Shown: positions 24,601-32,009 of the stretch, one piece after another
Layout of the letters: every line of letters starts with the position of its first letter
How positions within the stretch are numbered: the first letter of the stretch is position 1
Virus record (IMG/VR): IMGVR_UViG_3300019776_001115
Span: 1-32,383 of that record
Strand: one strand, 5' to 3'
DNA length: 32,383 bases
From: a virus
Translations under genes and position numbers: made by a program
The notes under the pieces: model-generated
What the model was told of the DNA's origin: nothing
Seen by the model: only the letters and a program-made list of their open reading frames with translations
The model's database searches: none

Positions 24601-25976
24601 ATCTTTTACAGCTCGCGCCCTCCTTTAATGAGCTCGTAACCGCAAGTGATCAACTTGCTCAGCAGGCAATCAAGGCCGCGCAGGAAAGTAGCAAGCAAGC
24701 AATTGCAAGCAGCAATCAGGCAGACGCAAGTACCGAACAAGCCGCAGCCATAGAGACTGTGACGCAAGCGATTAACAACTCGGTGATCTCGCTTGAACAG
24801 CTTGCTAGCATGACTGATCAGGCTTTTGCGGGCGTTCAAAGCGCGATCAACACCGAAATGGAGGCAACGCTTAAAGGGCTTGCCGATCGGTTTGAAGCAT
24901 TCAATAAGGATCTTGAGGCTCAAAAAAAGGATGCCGAGGCGGCTAAACAAGTTGCTTCTGAAAACTTTTCCTCACTCCAGGGACTATTTGATCTGCTTGG
25001 CGGCAAGATTAAGACCCTACTGCAAGGTGCAAACCTTGGGCAAACGCCTGCGCAAGCCGCAGCATTTATCTCCCAGGCACTCGAAGTCGCACAAACTACC
25101 GGGTATTTACCTGATCAGGCTGCTTTATCCGATGCAATCGATACGGCAATCTCGGGCCTATCAGCAGATAATTTTGAATCCGCCTTTGAAATGCGCAAGG
25201 CGAATCTGAAAGTCGCAAGTGATCTGCAGCTATTACAAGATATCGGAACTGAGCAGATGTCATTTGCCGAGCAGCAAGTTGCCATTGCGCAAGAGCAACT
25301 CACCACTCTAGACGCTCAGATTGTTCAAGCCCAGGTGCAATACGATGCACAAGTGCAAAGTACCCGCGCGTACTACGACTCGCAACTGCAGTACGCACAG
25401 ATTCAAGTCAATGAGCTTCGCGGCATTAATAGCTCGGTAGTGTCTGTGGCACAAGCCATGGCTGTGCTTGGTGTATCGATTGCCGCCGAGCGTGCTGCAA
25501 GAGATGCCGCAAACTCCGCTGCAAGTGCGCAAACCGCTGTGGGCTACGGATCAAGAGAAGCCTCTATTGCCCAGATGTACCGCGATCTGCTTGGACGTGA
25601 ACCCGACTCGGGTGGCCTTGCAAACTGGACTGGTAGCAATTTGAGTCTAGCCGAAGTCCAACAAGGTATTTTGGGCAGCCAGGAGTATCAGGCACGCGGG
25701 TTTGCGACGGGTGGCTATTACCCTGGGGGGCTGGCCATGGTGGGTGAACAAGGGCCTGAATTAATTAATTTCAAGAGCCCAGGCATGGTCTACACGGCAG
25801 AGCAAACCAGCGGACTGTTATCAGGTGGAAGCAAAATCGCCGATGAGTTGCGCAGCTTACGTGAGGATAATCGGGCACAAGCTCGATCCCTAGTGCAGCT
25901 TCAAGCCAGAATGACTCGGCTGCTTGAGCGTTGGGATGGTGATGGAATGCCTGAGCAACGAGTGGTGAGCGCATGA
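21669..25976 (+). CDS. Tape measure protein with C-terminal DUF4214-like domain
   Basis: A 1435-residue tape measure. The N-terminal part has the tail-length-ruler start MQVANLVIQMAADVARLKTD and long helical coiled coils (around 370-540, e.g. KAEQEAQAAAKQAQSEAKRL). The middle (about 550-750) is Gly/Ala-rich hydrophobic, with transmembrane-like stretches (GLGNLISGGKSVGGSS and nearby) usual for DNA-ejection segments. Residues about 1295-1345 match DUF4214 (AQMYRDLLGREPDSGGLANW). The end has the tape-measure motif GLAMVGEQGPELINF. Using about 0.15 nm per residue, the tail would be around 210 nm. DUF4214 in a tape measure is unusual. The stop overlaps the next gene start as ATGA. Confidence 0.93.
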   Translation: MQVANLVIQMAADVARLKTDMDSARRTVDRAMTDIRKSTEMATKALGAIGIGFSVMGIASWIKGAIDAADKINDLSHASGIAGTTLYGLQYAAKLSGTTLEDTASAINKLSVSIGGNASKYQALGISAKDPVEAFKELAAVFAKTEDPQQRAALAAEALGKSWQSVAPLLAEGGDGIQRLIDEGIALSGVTPEVIDNAAKFNDQLDILAMRSQGAALTLAGPFLSSIVDSIEEMSAATKIAGGFWNALITFGTMNPFGTLQDGVKSYTEEIAYLEQKIEKYNQSNSDTRALEEALATVKKKLEFTQYRLNQEISTQAKASKEASSATDTHVIAYNKMKMSADELISNMEHESLLMGMTNGEREKSIALRKLEEIGIRSGSSALDEYLPKIEAIVAQNDATRERIKAEQEAQAAAKQAQSEAKRLAEERLRNIKAIEDEIAQLKFDTEALGMNNVQKEQTIFLQKLQNAGIKQGSEEWNKYADAHSAALLDQQMMQSIIDSNKKIEDERKKAEEKANADRIKSEQEFADEIKGINNQIGQSLTDALMQGGLSAKEYLVNMFKTMVLRPLLQPIITGFVGAFTASALTSGSAAAASGTEGISSGGSVSNTLGLISAASGLKTAYEMVTGGFTSLGATVTNFVSDVGATAFMTAEAGGAMQSAGLSMMQAAGTIGSVASYVGGVGAGLGLGNLISGGKSVGGSSWLSVGTGTAIGAMVGGPLGAAIGGVVGGLVNAAFGTGKKEVEDTGISVRFNAMKTTIDAYEEWSKAGGWFSGGDSGTEISQVDAKIHKYFDTAVGATALKVKQYADILKLPAQNIADFTFEVKQSLKDLSPADAQKKIDEIIAAYGNALASFATSEIGAVQREGEQAGATLTRLATSLQTVNGVFDTLNISLMQASVYGADAASKLIEMFGGVDQFVKSTDYYYQNFYSTQERVSKTTEQLSKVFAQLGFALPQSKLAFRMLVESARAAGNDQLLANLLQLAPSFNELVTASDQLAQQAIKAAQESSKQAIASSNQADASTEQAAAIETVTQAINNSVISLEQLASMTDQAFAGVQSAINTEMEATLKGLADRFEAFNKDLEAQKKDAEAAKQVASENFSSLQGLFDLLGGKIKTLLQGANLGQTPAQAAAFISQALEVAQTTGYLPDQAALSDAIDTAISGLSADNFESAFEMRKANLKVASDLQLLQDIGTEQMSFAEQQVAIAQEQLTTLDAQIVQAQVQYDAQVQSTRAYYDSQLQYAQIQVNELRGINSSVVSVAQAMAVLGVSIAAERAARDAANSAASAQTAVGYGSREASIAQMYRDLLGREPDSGGLANWTGSNLSLAEVQQGILGSQEYQARGFATGGYYPGGLAMVGEQGPELINFKSPGMVYTAEQTSGLLSGGSKIADELRSLREDNRAQARSLVQLQARMTRLLERWDGDGMPEQRVVSA

Positions 25977-26947
25977 GCTCGGATCCCAATGCGCTAGTCA
26001 TCGTTAATCCCATCAAGATCACGGATGCGATGGTTCATGTAGCGGGAAGTGGTTCATCATCGACAACACCCTCTAGTACAGCACCCCTGACCAACGTACC
26101 GGAATCAGATCATCCTTCATGGAGTGCCACCGTCAGCTATGCGCTGGGTGCCCGTGTCATGCTTACGAGTACTCATAAAGTATATGAGAGCTTAAAAGCT
26201 TCAAACCTGAACAAAAACCCATTGACTGAATCGCTCTGGTGGATCGAGGTATCACCCACCAACAGGTGGGCATTATTTGATACCTCGGTCAGTACCTCTA
26301 CTGCACAGCCAAACAACATCACCTACGTCCTGGAGCCAGGGCAGGTGATCAATACGATTGCAGCGCTCAATTTGAACAATGCGACTGAAATCAACGTCAC
26401 GATGTACAGCGCAATTTCTGGCGCACTCGAAGTTGTGTATGCCAAGACAATTGATCTCTCGGCATTGCCCACAGGCTCGGATTGGTGGAGCTGGTTTTAT
26501 AGCGCCCGAACCGTGCCGACACAAAATATCCAAACTGATTTGCCCTCCTATGGAGATGGCGTCATTAAGTTCGAATTGCTCGGCGGTGCGGATCTCTCCG
26601 TTGGAGTTCTCCTCATTGGGCAGGAGCGCTCCTTTGGCCTCGGGGTGCAATTGGGCGCACGCGTGGGCATTCAGGACTACTCGAGAAAAGAGACAAACGA
26701 CTTTGGAGACACCATCCTTGTGCGCCGCGCCTTTGCTAAGCGTGCCAACTTCAATCTACTGATTGAAAAAAGTGAGGTCGATGCATTTCAACTCTTTTTA
26801 ACCGAAATTCGAGCAACGCCTTGTTTATGGATCGGTAGCACTGAATACGAATCAACCACGTTATTTGGGTTTTACAAAAACTTTGAAGCCCTCATTAGTT
26901 ATCCGGACTATGCGGATTTTGAATTAGAAATTGAAGGATTGACCTGA
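25973..26947 (+). CDS. Tail-tip structural protein with chitin-binding-like module
   Basis: A 324-residue protein right after the tape measure, so probably part of the distal tail or tip. Residues 45-95 look like a CBM5/12-type aromatic module (HPSWSATVSYALGARVMLTS, then LWWIEVSPTNRW). The rest is beta-rich with TILVRRAFAKRANFNLLIEK and a closing YPDYADFELEIEGL motif that I recall from Burkholderiales phage structural proteins. No lambda gpM, L or J homology is seen. It probably bridges tail and receptor-binding proteins; this is inference. Confidence 0.7.
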   Translation: MSSDPNALVIVNPIKITDAMVHVAGSGSSSTTPSSTAPLTNVPESDHPSWSATVSYALGARVMLTSTHKVYESLKASNLNKNPLTESLWWIEVSPTNRWALFDTSVSTSTAQPNNITYVLEPGQVINTIAALNLNNATEINVTMYSAISGALEVVYAKTIDLSALPTGSDWWSWFYSARTVPTQNIQTDLPSYGDGVIKFELLGGADLSVGVLLIGQERSFGLGVQLGARVGIQDYSRKETNDFGDTILVRRAFAKRANFNLLIEKSEVDAFQLFLTEIRATPCLWIGSTEYESTTLFGFYKNFEALISYPDYADFELEIEGLT

Positions 26948-27582
26948 TGGCCATTACCCCTCTTCCATCTGCCCCACTACCAACAGATGGGGCCTCGGAA
27001 TTTAACCGCAAAGCATTTGCCCTCATCGGTGCGTTGGATGCATTTGTCTCCGAAACAAATGATGTTGCAGATTCAATTGATGCAGCAGCATCGGCCTCGG
27101 CCAACAGTCAATCCGCTGCAGCGATCAGCGCAGCAAATGCAAGCGCGAGTGCTAGTGCAGCGGCTAATAGCGCAACGCTCGCAACAAGCAAGGCCACAAG
27201 TGCCACCTCGAGTGCGGCCAGCGCACAAACCAACGCAACTCAGGCCGCACAGAGTGCGACAAACGCACACTCAAGTGAAGTTGCAGCGGCACAAAGTGCG
27301 ATCGAAGCAGCATCGGCAGTCAGTGCCACACACATGCCCTCTTCACTCATTGGGCAAGCGCTTAAAGTTTTAAAGGTCAACGCAACAGAGACGGGTTACG
27401 CCCTGTTTGAGTCTGCAGCCTTACCCAGGCTCTACGGCTTTGCACTATCAGCCGATGGTTCTGAGCTCATGTTTACTGATGCCAAAACGGGAGCCTTTAC
27501 AGCCTCCGACTTTGTGAGCTGGTTTGTAGGTGAAAACTTGGCATTCTCGATTAACAACAATGAGCTGATGATTGCCCTATGA
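26947..27582 (+). CDS. Ala/Ser-rich stalk protein of the tail tip
   Basis: A 211-residue protein. Residues 55-130 are dominated by Ala, Ser, Thr, Asn and Gln in short repeats (AASASANSQSAAAISAANAS), the low-complexity helical stalk seen in lambda-type side-fiber N termini. The N terminus (PLPTDGASEFNRKAFALIGA) resembles fiber proteins that start with a short tail-binding head, and residues 145-211 are a small globular end. It overlaps both neighbours by a few bases. A stalk or connector between tip protein and propellers is the likely role. Confidence 0.75.
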   Translation: MAITPLPSAPLPTDGASEFNRKAFALIGALDAFVSETNDVADSIDAAASASANSQSAAAISAANASASASAAANSATLATSKATSATSSAASAQTNATQAAQSATNAHSSEVAAAQSAIEAASAVSATHMPSSLIGQALKVLKVNATETGYALFESAALPRLYGFALSADGSELMFTDAKTGAFTASDFVSWFVGENLAFSINNNELMIAL

Positions 27583-29252
27583 ATATAGATATCAACAATC
27601 TGGGCTACCGCTGGAAGGGGGTCTATTCCCCTTACCTGAGCTATCAGAACAATGATGTGGTCTACAAGGATGGTGGCGCCTACGTTATGCGCAACGGCGT
27701 CCCAGCCCCTTTTGCTCTGGGACAACAAGATGCAGTCCTCGCGGGGCACGTTCTAACCGGTGGCGTATCGGTTGGTGGCCTAGCCAATATGGTTCTGCAC
27801 TCAAATGGCGCAAACGCAATGGAGTTCCGATTCATGGGAGGCAGAAACGGCACGATTGCAACAGCCCTCATGTCTACAGAGCGCGCCAGTTGCTCGGGCC
27901 ATGCGGTAACGAACTACTACATGGGATCCATCATGAGCGATGGCTCGGTTCGGATGATTGGATTGCGTCAATACGGTCAAACCGGCACGGGTATTTATGG
28001 CGGCGATCCCGCATGGAACTACACCTTTCCCTCGACCGTGGCATTTCCTCCCGGAACACCTCGCATCACACAAGTGATTTCGGCATTTAACGATACATAC
28101 TATCTCGATGCCAGTGGAGCGGTTTGGCACTCCGGCTCCAATCAGGGAGACACAATGTCTGGACGCAATACGTCTAGCTACATACCTGTTCCTCAAAAAA
28201 TCAATGGTTTCGGTGATCTGGGGTTAAGCACCATTGTTAAAAAGATTTATATCGGTCGCTGCTACCACGGCTACCCCTCAGTCTGGCTGCTAGACAATCA
28301 GGGACGCGTGTACTCGTGGGGCTACAACCAGTATGGCCAACTAGGCAATGGCAACAACACGAACCAAAACGTGCCAAAGCTCGTGCCGATGTCTATCACC
28401 ACTCCCATCAAAGACATTTATGTCACGGGCGGCATTTATGCGGCATCGTTTTTGATTGGTACCAATGGCATTTTGTATGCGGCAGGCGAAACTAACTCCT
28501 CGCTTCTGACTGCAAACGCCTCCACCCATCAACCCGTCATGCCGTGGGGCTGGAATAAGACTGTCAAAAAACTCTTCTCCTGCGAGACACCCGGCACCTG
28601 GGAAGGTGCAGGCACCTATCGCAGGTACGGCGCAGTTCTTGATAACGGTGAGCTCTGGATGTGGGGCGATCAGGGCGGATATGTTGGAGATGGCTTTGGT
28701 ATTGGCTATGGTCCTGCCTCATTTCAGGGCAATACGATATTTCCAATCAAGTGCCTGGATGGCGTCAAAGATGCGCAAAGTGTTGCTGCGGGCTATCACA
28801 TGAGTCTGGCACTGATGAATGACGGCACCGTGAAATGGACTGGCTACAACGGTCAGTACATTGGTGGAAGCTCTGGTGTGAGTAGAAATACCTGGGAAAC
28901 GCTTGGTGGAAGCTTCCTCACCAATGTCAGCAAATTGCGTCTCTATGGCTATAGCACTTACCAAACCGCTGTCGCTTTACGAAGCGATGGCAAGGTCGTT
29001 GTCTGGGGCTTTGGAGGCAGTGGCCAGGTTGGAAATGGCAACAACCTCACGCCCAACGCACCGAACTCCTTTTTGCTACTAGATAAAACGGTCGTTGACT
29101 TTAGCGTCTCCGGCTATTTCGGTGCCGGATCGGGCGCACTGTATTGCCTGACATCTGATGGACAAGTCATGGTCAACGGGTACGGTGCGCACTCCATGGA
29201 CGGAGATGACGATCAAGAAAGTCGTTTTGCGCCCTCACCTGTCATTTTTTAA
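27579..29252 (+). CDS. RCC1-repeat beta-propeller tail protein (copy 1)
   Basis: A 557-residue protein. Residues 1-about 45 form an aromatic module (YRWKGVYSPYLSYQNNDVVY) like chitin-binding folds. From about residue 110 eight RCC1-type motifs are visible: GSVRMIGLRQYGQTG, GAVWHSGSNQ, GRVYSWGYNQYGQLGNGN, GILYAAGETN, GELWMWGDQGG, GTVKWTGYNGQ, GKVVVWGFGGSGQVGNGN and GQVMVNGYGA. RCC1 repeats form a seven-bladed propeller in the eukaryotic prototype. No signal peptide or membrane segment is seen. It sits at the end of the tail operon and is paralogous to the next gene. Receptor binding is inferred, not shown. Confidence 0.88.
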   Translation: MNIDINNLGYRWKGVYSPYLSYQNNDVVYKDGGAYVMRNGVPAPFALGQQDAVLAGHVLTGGVSVGGLANMVLHSNGANAMEFRFMGGRNGTIATALMSTERASCSGHAVTNYYMGSIMSDGSVRMIGLRQYGQTGTGIYGGDPAWNYTFPSTVAFPPGTPRITQVISAFNDTYYLDASGAVWHSGSNQGDTMSGRNTSSYIPVPQKINGFGDLGLSTIVKKIYIGRCYHGYPSVWLLDNQGRVYSWGYNQYGQLGNGNNTNQNVPKLVPMSITTPIKDIYVTGGIYAASFLIGTNGILYAAGETNSSLLTANASTHQPVMPWGWNKTVKKLFSCETPGTWEGAGTYRRYGAVLDNGELWMWGDQGGYVGDGFGIGYGPASFQGNTIFPIKCLDGVKDAQSVAAGYHMSLALMNDGTVKWTGYNGQYIGGSSGVSRNTWETLGGSFLTNVSKLRLYGYSTYQTAVALRSDGKVVVWGFGGSGQVGNGNNLTPNAPNSFLLLDKTVVDFSVSGYFGAGSGALYCLTSDGQVMVNGYGAHSMDGDDDQESRFAPSPVIF

Positions 29253-29264
29253 AGGAATCGAGAC

Positions 29265-30923
29265 ATGACAACCATCTCTCTGGGCAAAATTGCCTTCACT
29301 TGGCGCTCTACTTATAACGCCAGCAGTACGTATATGAAGCAAGATGTAGTCGCTTATAACGGCGACAGTTTTGTCTGCGTAATCGACAACACAATGGGTG
29401 TGACGCCCACAGATGCATCAGCAGCCTGGGATCTGTTTGCTCAGGGTACCACTGGGATTTCTAATAGTTCCGGACAAATAATCTATAACAATGGAGCGGG
29501 GCTTGTCGCCCTGCCTGCCGGCACCCTTGGTCAGGTCTTAACCGTTGGCCCAACGGGTCTGCCCGTGTGGGCAACACCCGAAATTCGTTCCGGAACGAAA
29601 GCTGCGAAGTTTCCAGAAAATACCGCGAATACGCAATCAAACTTGTACCGAACCATGGGCGTCATAATGACTGACGGTAGTGTGCGCGCCTGGGGACAAA
29701 ACTCAAACTTTAGGATTGGAGACGGGACTGAGTATTCGCGCTCCTATCCTGCGCGTGCGGCATTTCCACCAGGATTTCCGGGTGCATCCAAGCTTTACTA
29801 CACAGCACAAACTCATACCTATTGCATCGACAACAATGGCCAATTATGGATCTGGGGCTATAACGATTACGGGCAATGCGCAAACGGTAACACTGCGGTG
29901 CAACGCGTGCCCTTTAATGCAAGTGCTGATTCAGCAAATTCGATCTATGGCAAAACAGTCACACAAGTGGCTCTCGCGTGCGGCGAGCAAAATGCCAATA
30001 GCTCTCTAGTACTTTGTAGTGACGGAACCGTTCACTCCTGTGGCTACAACGGGTACGGACAACTCGGTCACGGAGATACAACTTATCGCTCACGTTTTGT
30101 GCAATTGCCTGTACTGTCTGGCATTACACAAATTGTCGCGGGGCGCGAAGCGTATCAGTCTTGCTATGCCTTAAAAAATGACGGCACACTTTACTCGTGG
30201 GGATATAACGGGGATGGTCAACTTGGAGACGGCACAACAACTAATTCAACGATTGCCATGCCGCGCTCAGGCGGCTCATTGAGTGGAAAGACAATCGTCA
30301 AAGTTTTTGCTGGATACCTTCATGCAATGGCCCTTGATAGTTTAGGCAATTTGCACGCCTGGGGAACGAACCAATACGGCCAACTGGGCAATGGCAATTA
30401 TGCTCAACAGTTAACACCGGTTCAATCCGTCGGCACGGGTGTCTCAGACGCCTACCTTGGTGGTTACGACTACCCCGTCACCTATATCAAGAAAACCGAT
30501 AACACACTCTGGGCAAGTGGATATGGGGATTATTGGGCAAACGGGATGAGTCCCGCAGGTACGACAACGGCAACTTTTACTCAAATCCCCCTTGGTGGTA
30601 CTTTAGTCAAAGCCATCCGGGGCGGGTCAGGCACTTATAACTTTGGGGCAGCACTTCTGACCAACGGTCAAGTCAGAGTATGGGGCTACAACGGTAATGG
30701 TGCGCTGGGAGTAGGCGACACGAACAATAGATACTCCGTAAACACAATGCTCACTGGCAATCGGTTAGTGACCGATATATGCGCACTCGGTACTGGTAGC
30801 CAGCAAGGCATCGCGTTACTGATGGACGATGGCCAGGTCTGGCAAACAGGTTACGCCGGTGGATCTCAACTCCCGGAAGACGACTCCGAGTCGACATGGA
30901 CGCCGATGCCAGTTGTATTTTGA
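29265..30923 (+). CDS. RCC1-repeat beta-propeller tail protein (copy 2)
   Basis: A 552-residue paralogue of the preceding gene, 12 bases downstream with AAAGGA before its ATG. The N-terminal module (FTWRSTYNASSTYMKQDVVA) is followed by eight RCC1 motifs in matching order: GSVRAWGQNSN, GQLWIWGYNDYGQCANGN, GTVHSCGYNGYGQLGHGD, GTLYSWGYNGDGQLGDGT, GNLHAWGTNQYGQLGNGN, NTLWASGYGDY, GQVRVWGYNGNGALGVGD and GQVWQTGYAG. Both copies end in an acidic stretch followed by a Pro-hydrophobic-Phe terminus (SPVIF, MPVVF). The shared order says the whole gene was duplicated. Function as a second receptor-binding protein is inference. Confidence 0.88.
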   Translation: MTTISLGKIAFTWRSTYNASSTYMKQDVVAYNGDSFVCVIDNTMGVTPTDASAAWDLFAQGTTGISNSSGQIIYNNGAGLVALPAGTLGQVLTVGPTGLPVWATPEIRSGTKAAKFPENTANTQSNLYRTMGVIMTDGSVRAWGQNSNFRIGDGTEYSRSYPARAAFPPGFPGASKLYYTAQTHTYCIDNNGQLWIWGYNDYGQCANGNTAVQRVPFNASADSANSIYGKTVTQVALACGEQNANSSLVLCSDGTVHSCGYNGYGQLGHGDTTYRSRFVQLPVLSGITQIVAGREAYQSCYALKNDGTLYSWGYNGDGQLGDGTTTNSTIAMPRSGGSLSGKTIVKVFAGYLHAMALDSLGNLHAWGTNQYGQLGNGNYAQQLTPVQSVGTGVSDAYLGGYDYPVTYIKKTDNTLWASGYGDYWANGMSPAGTTTATFTQIPLGGTLVKAIRGGSGTYNFGAALLTNGQVRVWGYNGNGALGVGDTNNRYSVNTMLTGNRLVTDICALGTGSQQGIALLMDDGQVWQTGYAGGSQLPEDDSESTWTPMPVVF

Positions 30924-30980
30924 TGGGCTGACACGCGCTTACGTCTCGCGATCTCTTTCGTCTCGATATCGAATCAACCA

Positions 30981-31011
30981 CGCCTGCAAGGTAGCCCTTG
31001 TGGGCGTTTTT
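30981..31011 (+). terminator. Strong intrinsic terminator between tail and lysis modules
   Basis: CGCCTGCAAGG (30981-30991) pairs with CCTTGTGGGCG (30996-31006) through 11 base pairs including two G-T pairs, with a TAGC tetraloop, followed by TTTTT. It closes the tail operon. The next gene starts about 50 bases later, so lysis genes need read-through or their own promoter. Confidence 0.8.
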
Positions 31012-31059
31012 ACATCTCAATCCCTTCACATTCGCAAACCACAACCATTGAGGCACAAC

Positions 31060-31287
31060 ATGGCTGAAGAAATTACGCATAAAGAAATATACGAGCGACT
31101 AGTCTCTGTTGAGGACAAAGTCGACCGGATTGATGAAAACACCAAAGAAGTCACCGCAGCGTTTTCTGCGGCAAAAGGAGCTTTCATTGTCCTTGAAGTC
31201 CTTGGGAAAATTGCCAAACCAATCGTCTGGATCACAGGCATTTGTTCAACCCTTGCACTGCTCTGGCACGAGTACTGGAAAAGATGA
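31060..31287 (+). CDS. Small membrane protein of the lysis cassette (XhlA-like layout)
   Basis: A 75-residue protein with a coiled-coil N terminus (ERLVSVEDKVDRIDENTKEV) and one C-terminal membrane segment (around residues 50-70: KPIVWITGICSTLALLWHEY). This coiled-coil-plus-single-TM layout is like XhlA-type proteins that assist holins. I chose ATG 31060 because GAGG lies 7 bases upstream and a longer frame has no membrane logic. It overlaps the endolysin start as ATGA. It may be an accessory holin or antiholin; the separate gene at 31797 is a stronger holin candidate. Confidence 0.7.
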   Translation: MAEEITHKEIYERLVSVEDKVDRIDENTKEVTAAFSAAKGAFIVLEVLGKIAKPIVWITGICSTLALLWHEYWKR

Positions 31288-31796
31288 TTACTTTTGACCA
31301 AGCCTTTGATCGTTTGATCTCTCACGAAGGCGGCTATAGCGATGATCCGCGGGACTCGGGCAACTGGACTGGTGGCGCACCAGGTACTGGGCAATTAAAG
31401 GGAACAAAATTCGGTATTGCTGCAAGCTCATACAGCTACCTCGATATTAAGAACCTGAGCCTTGAAGAAGCTAAGGCAATATATCGTCGTGACTTTTGGG
31501 ATGTCTGTGAGGCGGCTCACCCAGCGATTAAGTTCCAACTTTTTGATGCCTCGGTCAATCATGGCCGGGGCAATGCCATCCGCTTTTTGCAACGTGCAGT
31601 CAAAGTAGCCGATGATGGGGACTGGGGTGTTATTTCACAAGCTGCTCTGCGAGCGATGGAGCCCAACGATGTGTTGCTAAGATTTCTTGCTTACCGTTTG
31701 AAGTTTTGGGCATCACTCCAGAAATTTGATATCTACGGACGCGGCTGGACCAATCGGGGTGCGGACAACCTTCTTTTTGCTGCCGAGGATAACTAA
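31284..31796 (+). CDS. GH108 endolysin (lysozyme-like)
   Basis: A 170-residue muramidase-type endolysin. The N-terminal LISHEGGYSDDPRDSGNW carries the catalytic Glu15 of the GH108 family (EGGY). FQLFDASVNHGRGNAIRFLQ is the family's second landmark, followed by the C-terminal peptidoglycan-binding-3-like region. There is no signal peptide or SAR-type membrane anchor, so release needs a holin. It starts in an ATGA overlap and its stop directly abuts the holin-like ATG (TAAATG). Confidence 0.92.
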   Translation: MITFDQAFDRLISHEGGYSDDPRDSGNWTGGAPGTGQLKGTKFGIAASSYSYLDIKNLSLEEAKAIYRRDFWDVCEAAHPAIKFQLFDASVNHGRGNAIRFLQRAVKVADDGDWGVISQAALRAMEPNDVLLRFLAYRLKFWASLQKFDIYGRGWTNRGADNLLFAAEDN

Positions 31797-32009
31797 ATGA
31801 CTGAACCCGCTGATCGCTGGCGCAATCGCCGCAAGATGGCCTGGCTTTCGATGCTTGCGGGGCTGCTCTTTCCGCTGCTTTTATTACTGACTGAATCGGC
31901 CCAGCTCGGCCAGATTGCCACACCCTTTTATGTTTTCGTCGGGATGGTGGTGACGGCTTACATAGGTGGCGCCGTGGTCGATGATCACTGGCAACAGGAG
32001 ATGAAATGA
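31797..32009 (+). CDS. Holin with two membrane segments
   Basis: A 70-residue membrane protein. The N terminus is positively charged (DRWRNRRK), followed by TM1 at about 15-32 (AWLSMLAGLLFPLLLLLT) and TM2 at about 43-61 (PFYVFVGMVVTAYIGGAV), ending in a short charged tail (DDHWQQEMK). Two-TM proteins of this size beside an endolysin are class II holins, which open the inner membrane at the lysis time. It starts immediately after the endolysin stop and overlaps the spanin gene as ATGA. Confidence 0.85.
   Translation: MTEPADRWRNRRKMAWLSMLAGLLFPLLLLLTESAQLGQIATPFYVFVGMVVTAYIGGAVVDDHWQQEMK

Noticed and set aside
26987-27373. Alternative + strand frame inside the Ala/Ser stalk gene
   Set aside because: A Gln/Arg-rich product (MLQIQLMQQHRPRPTV and similar) typical of an out-of-frame reading of Ala/Ser codons; no start signal.
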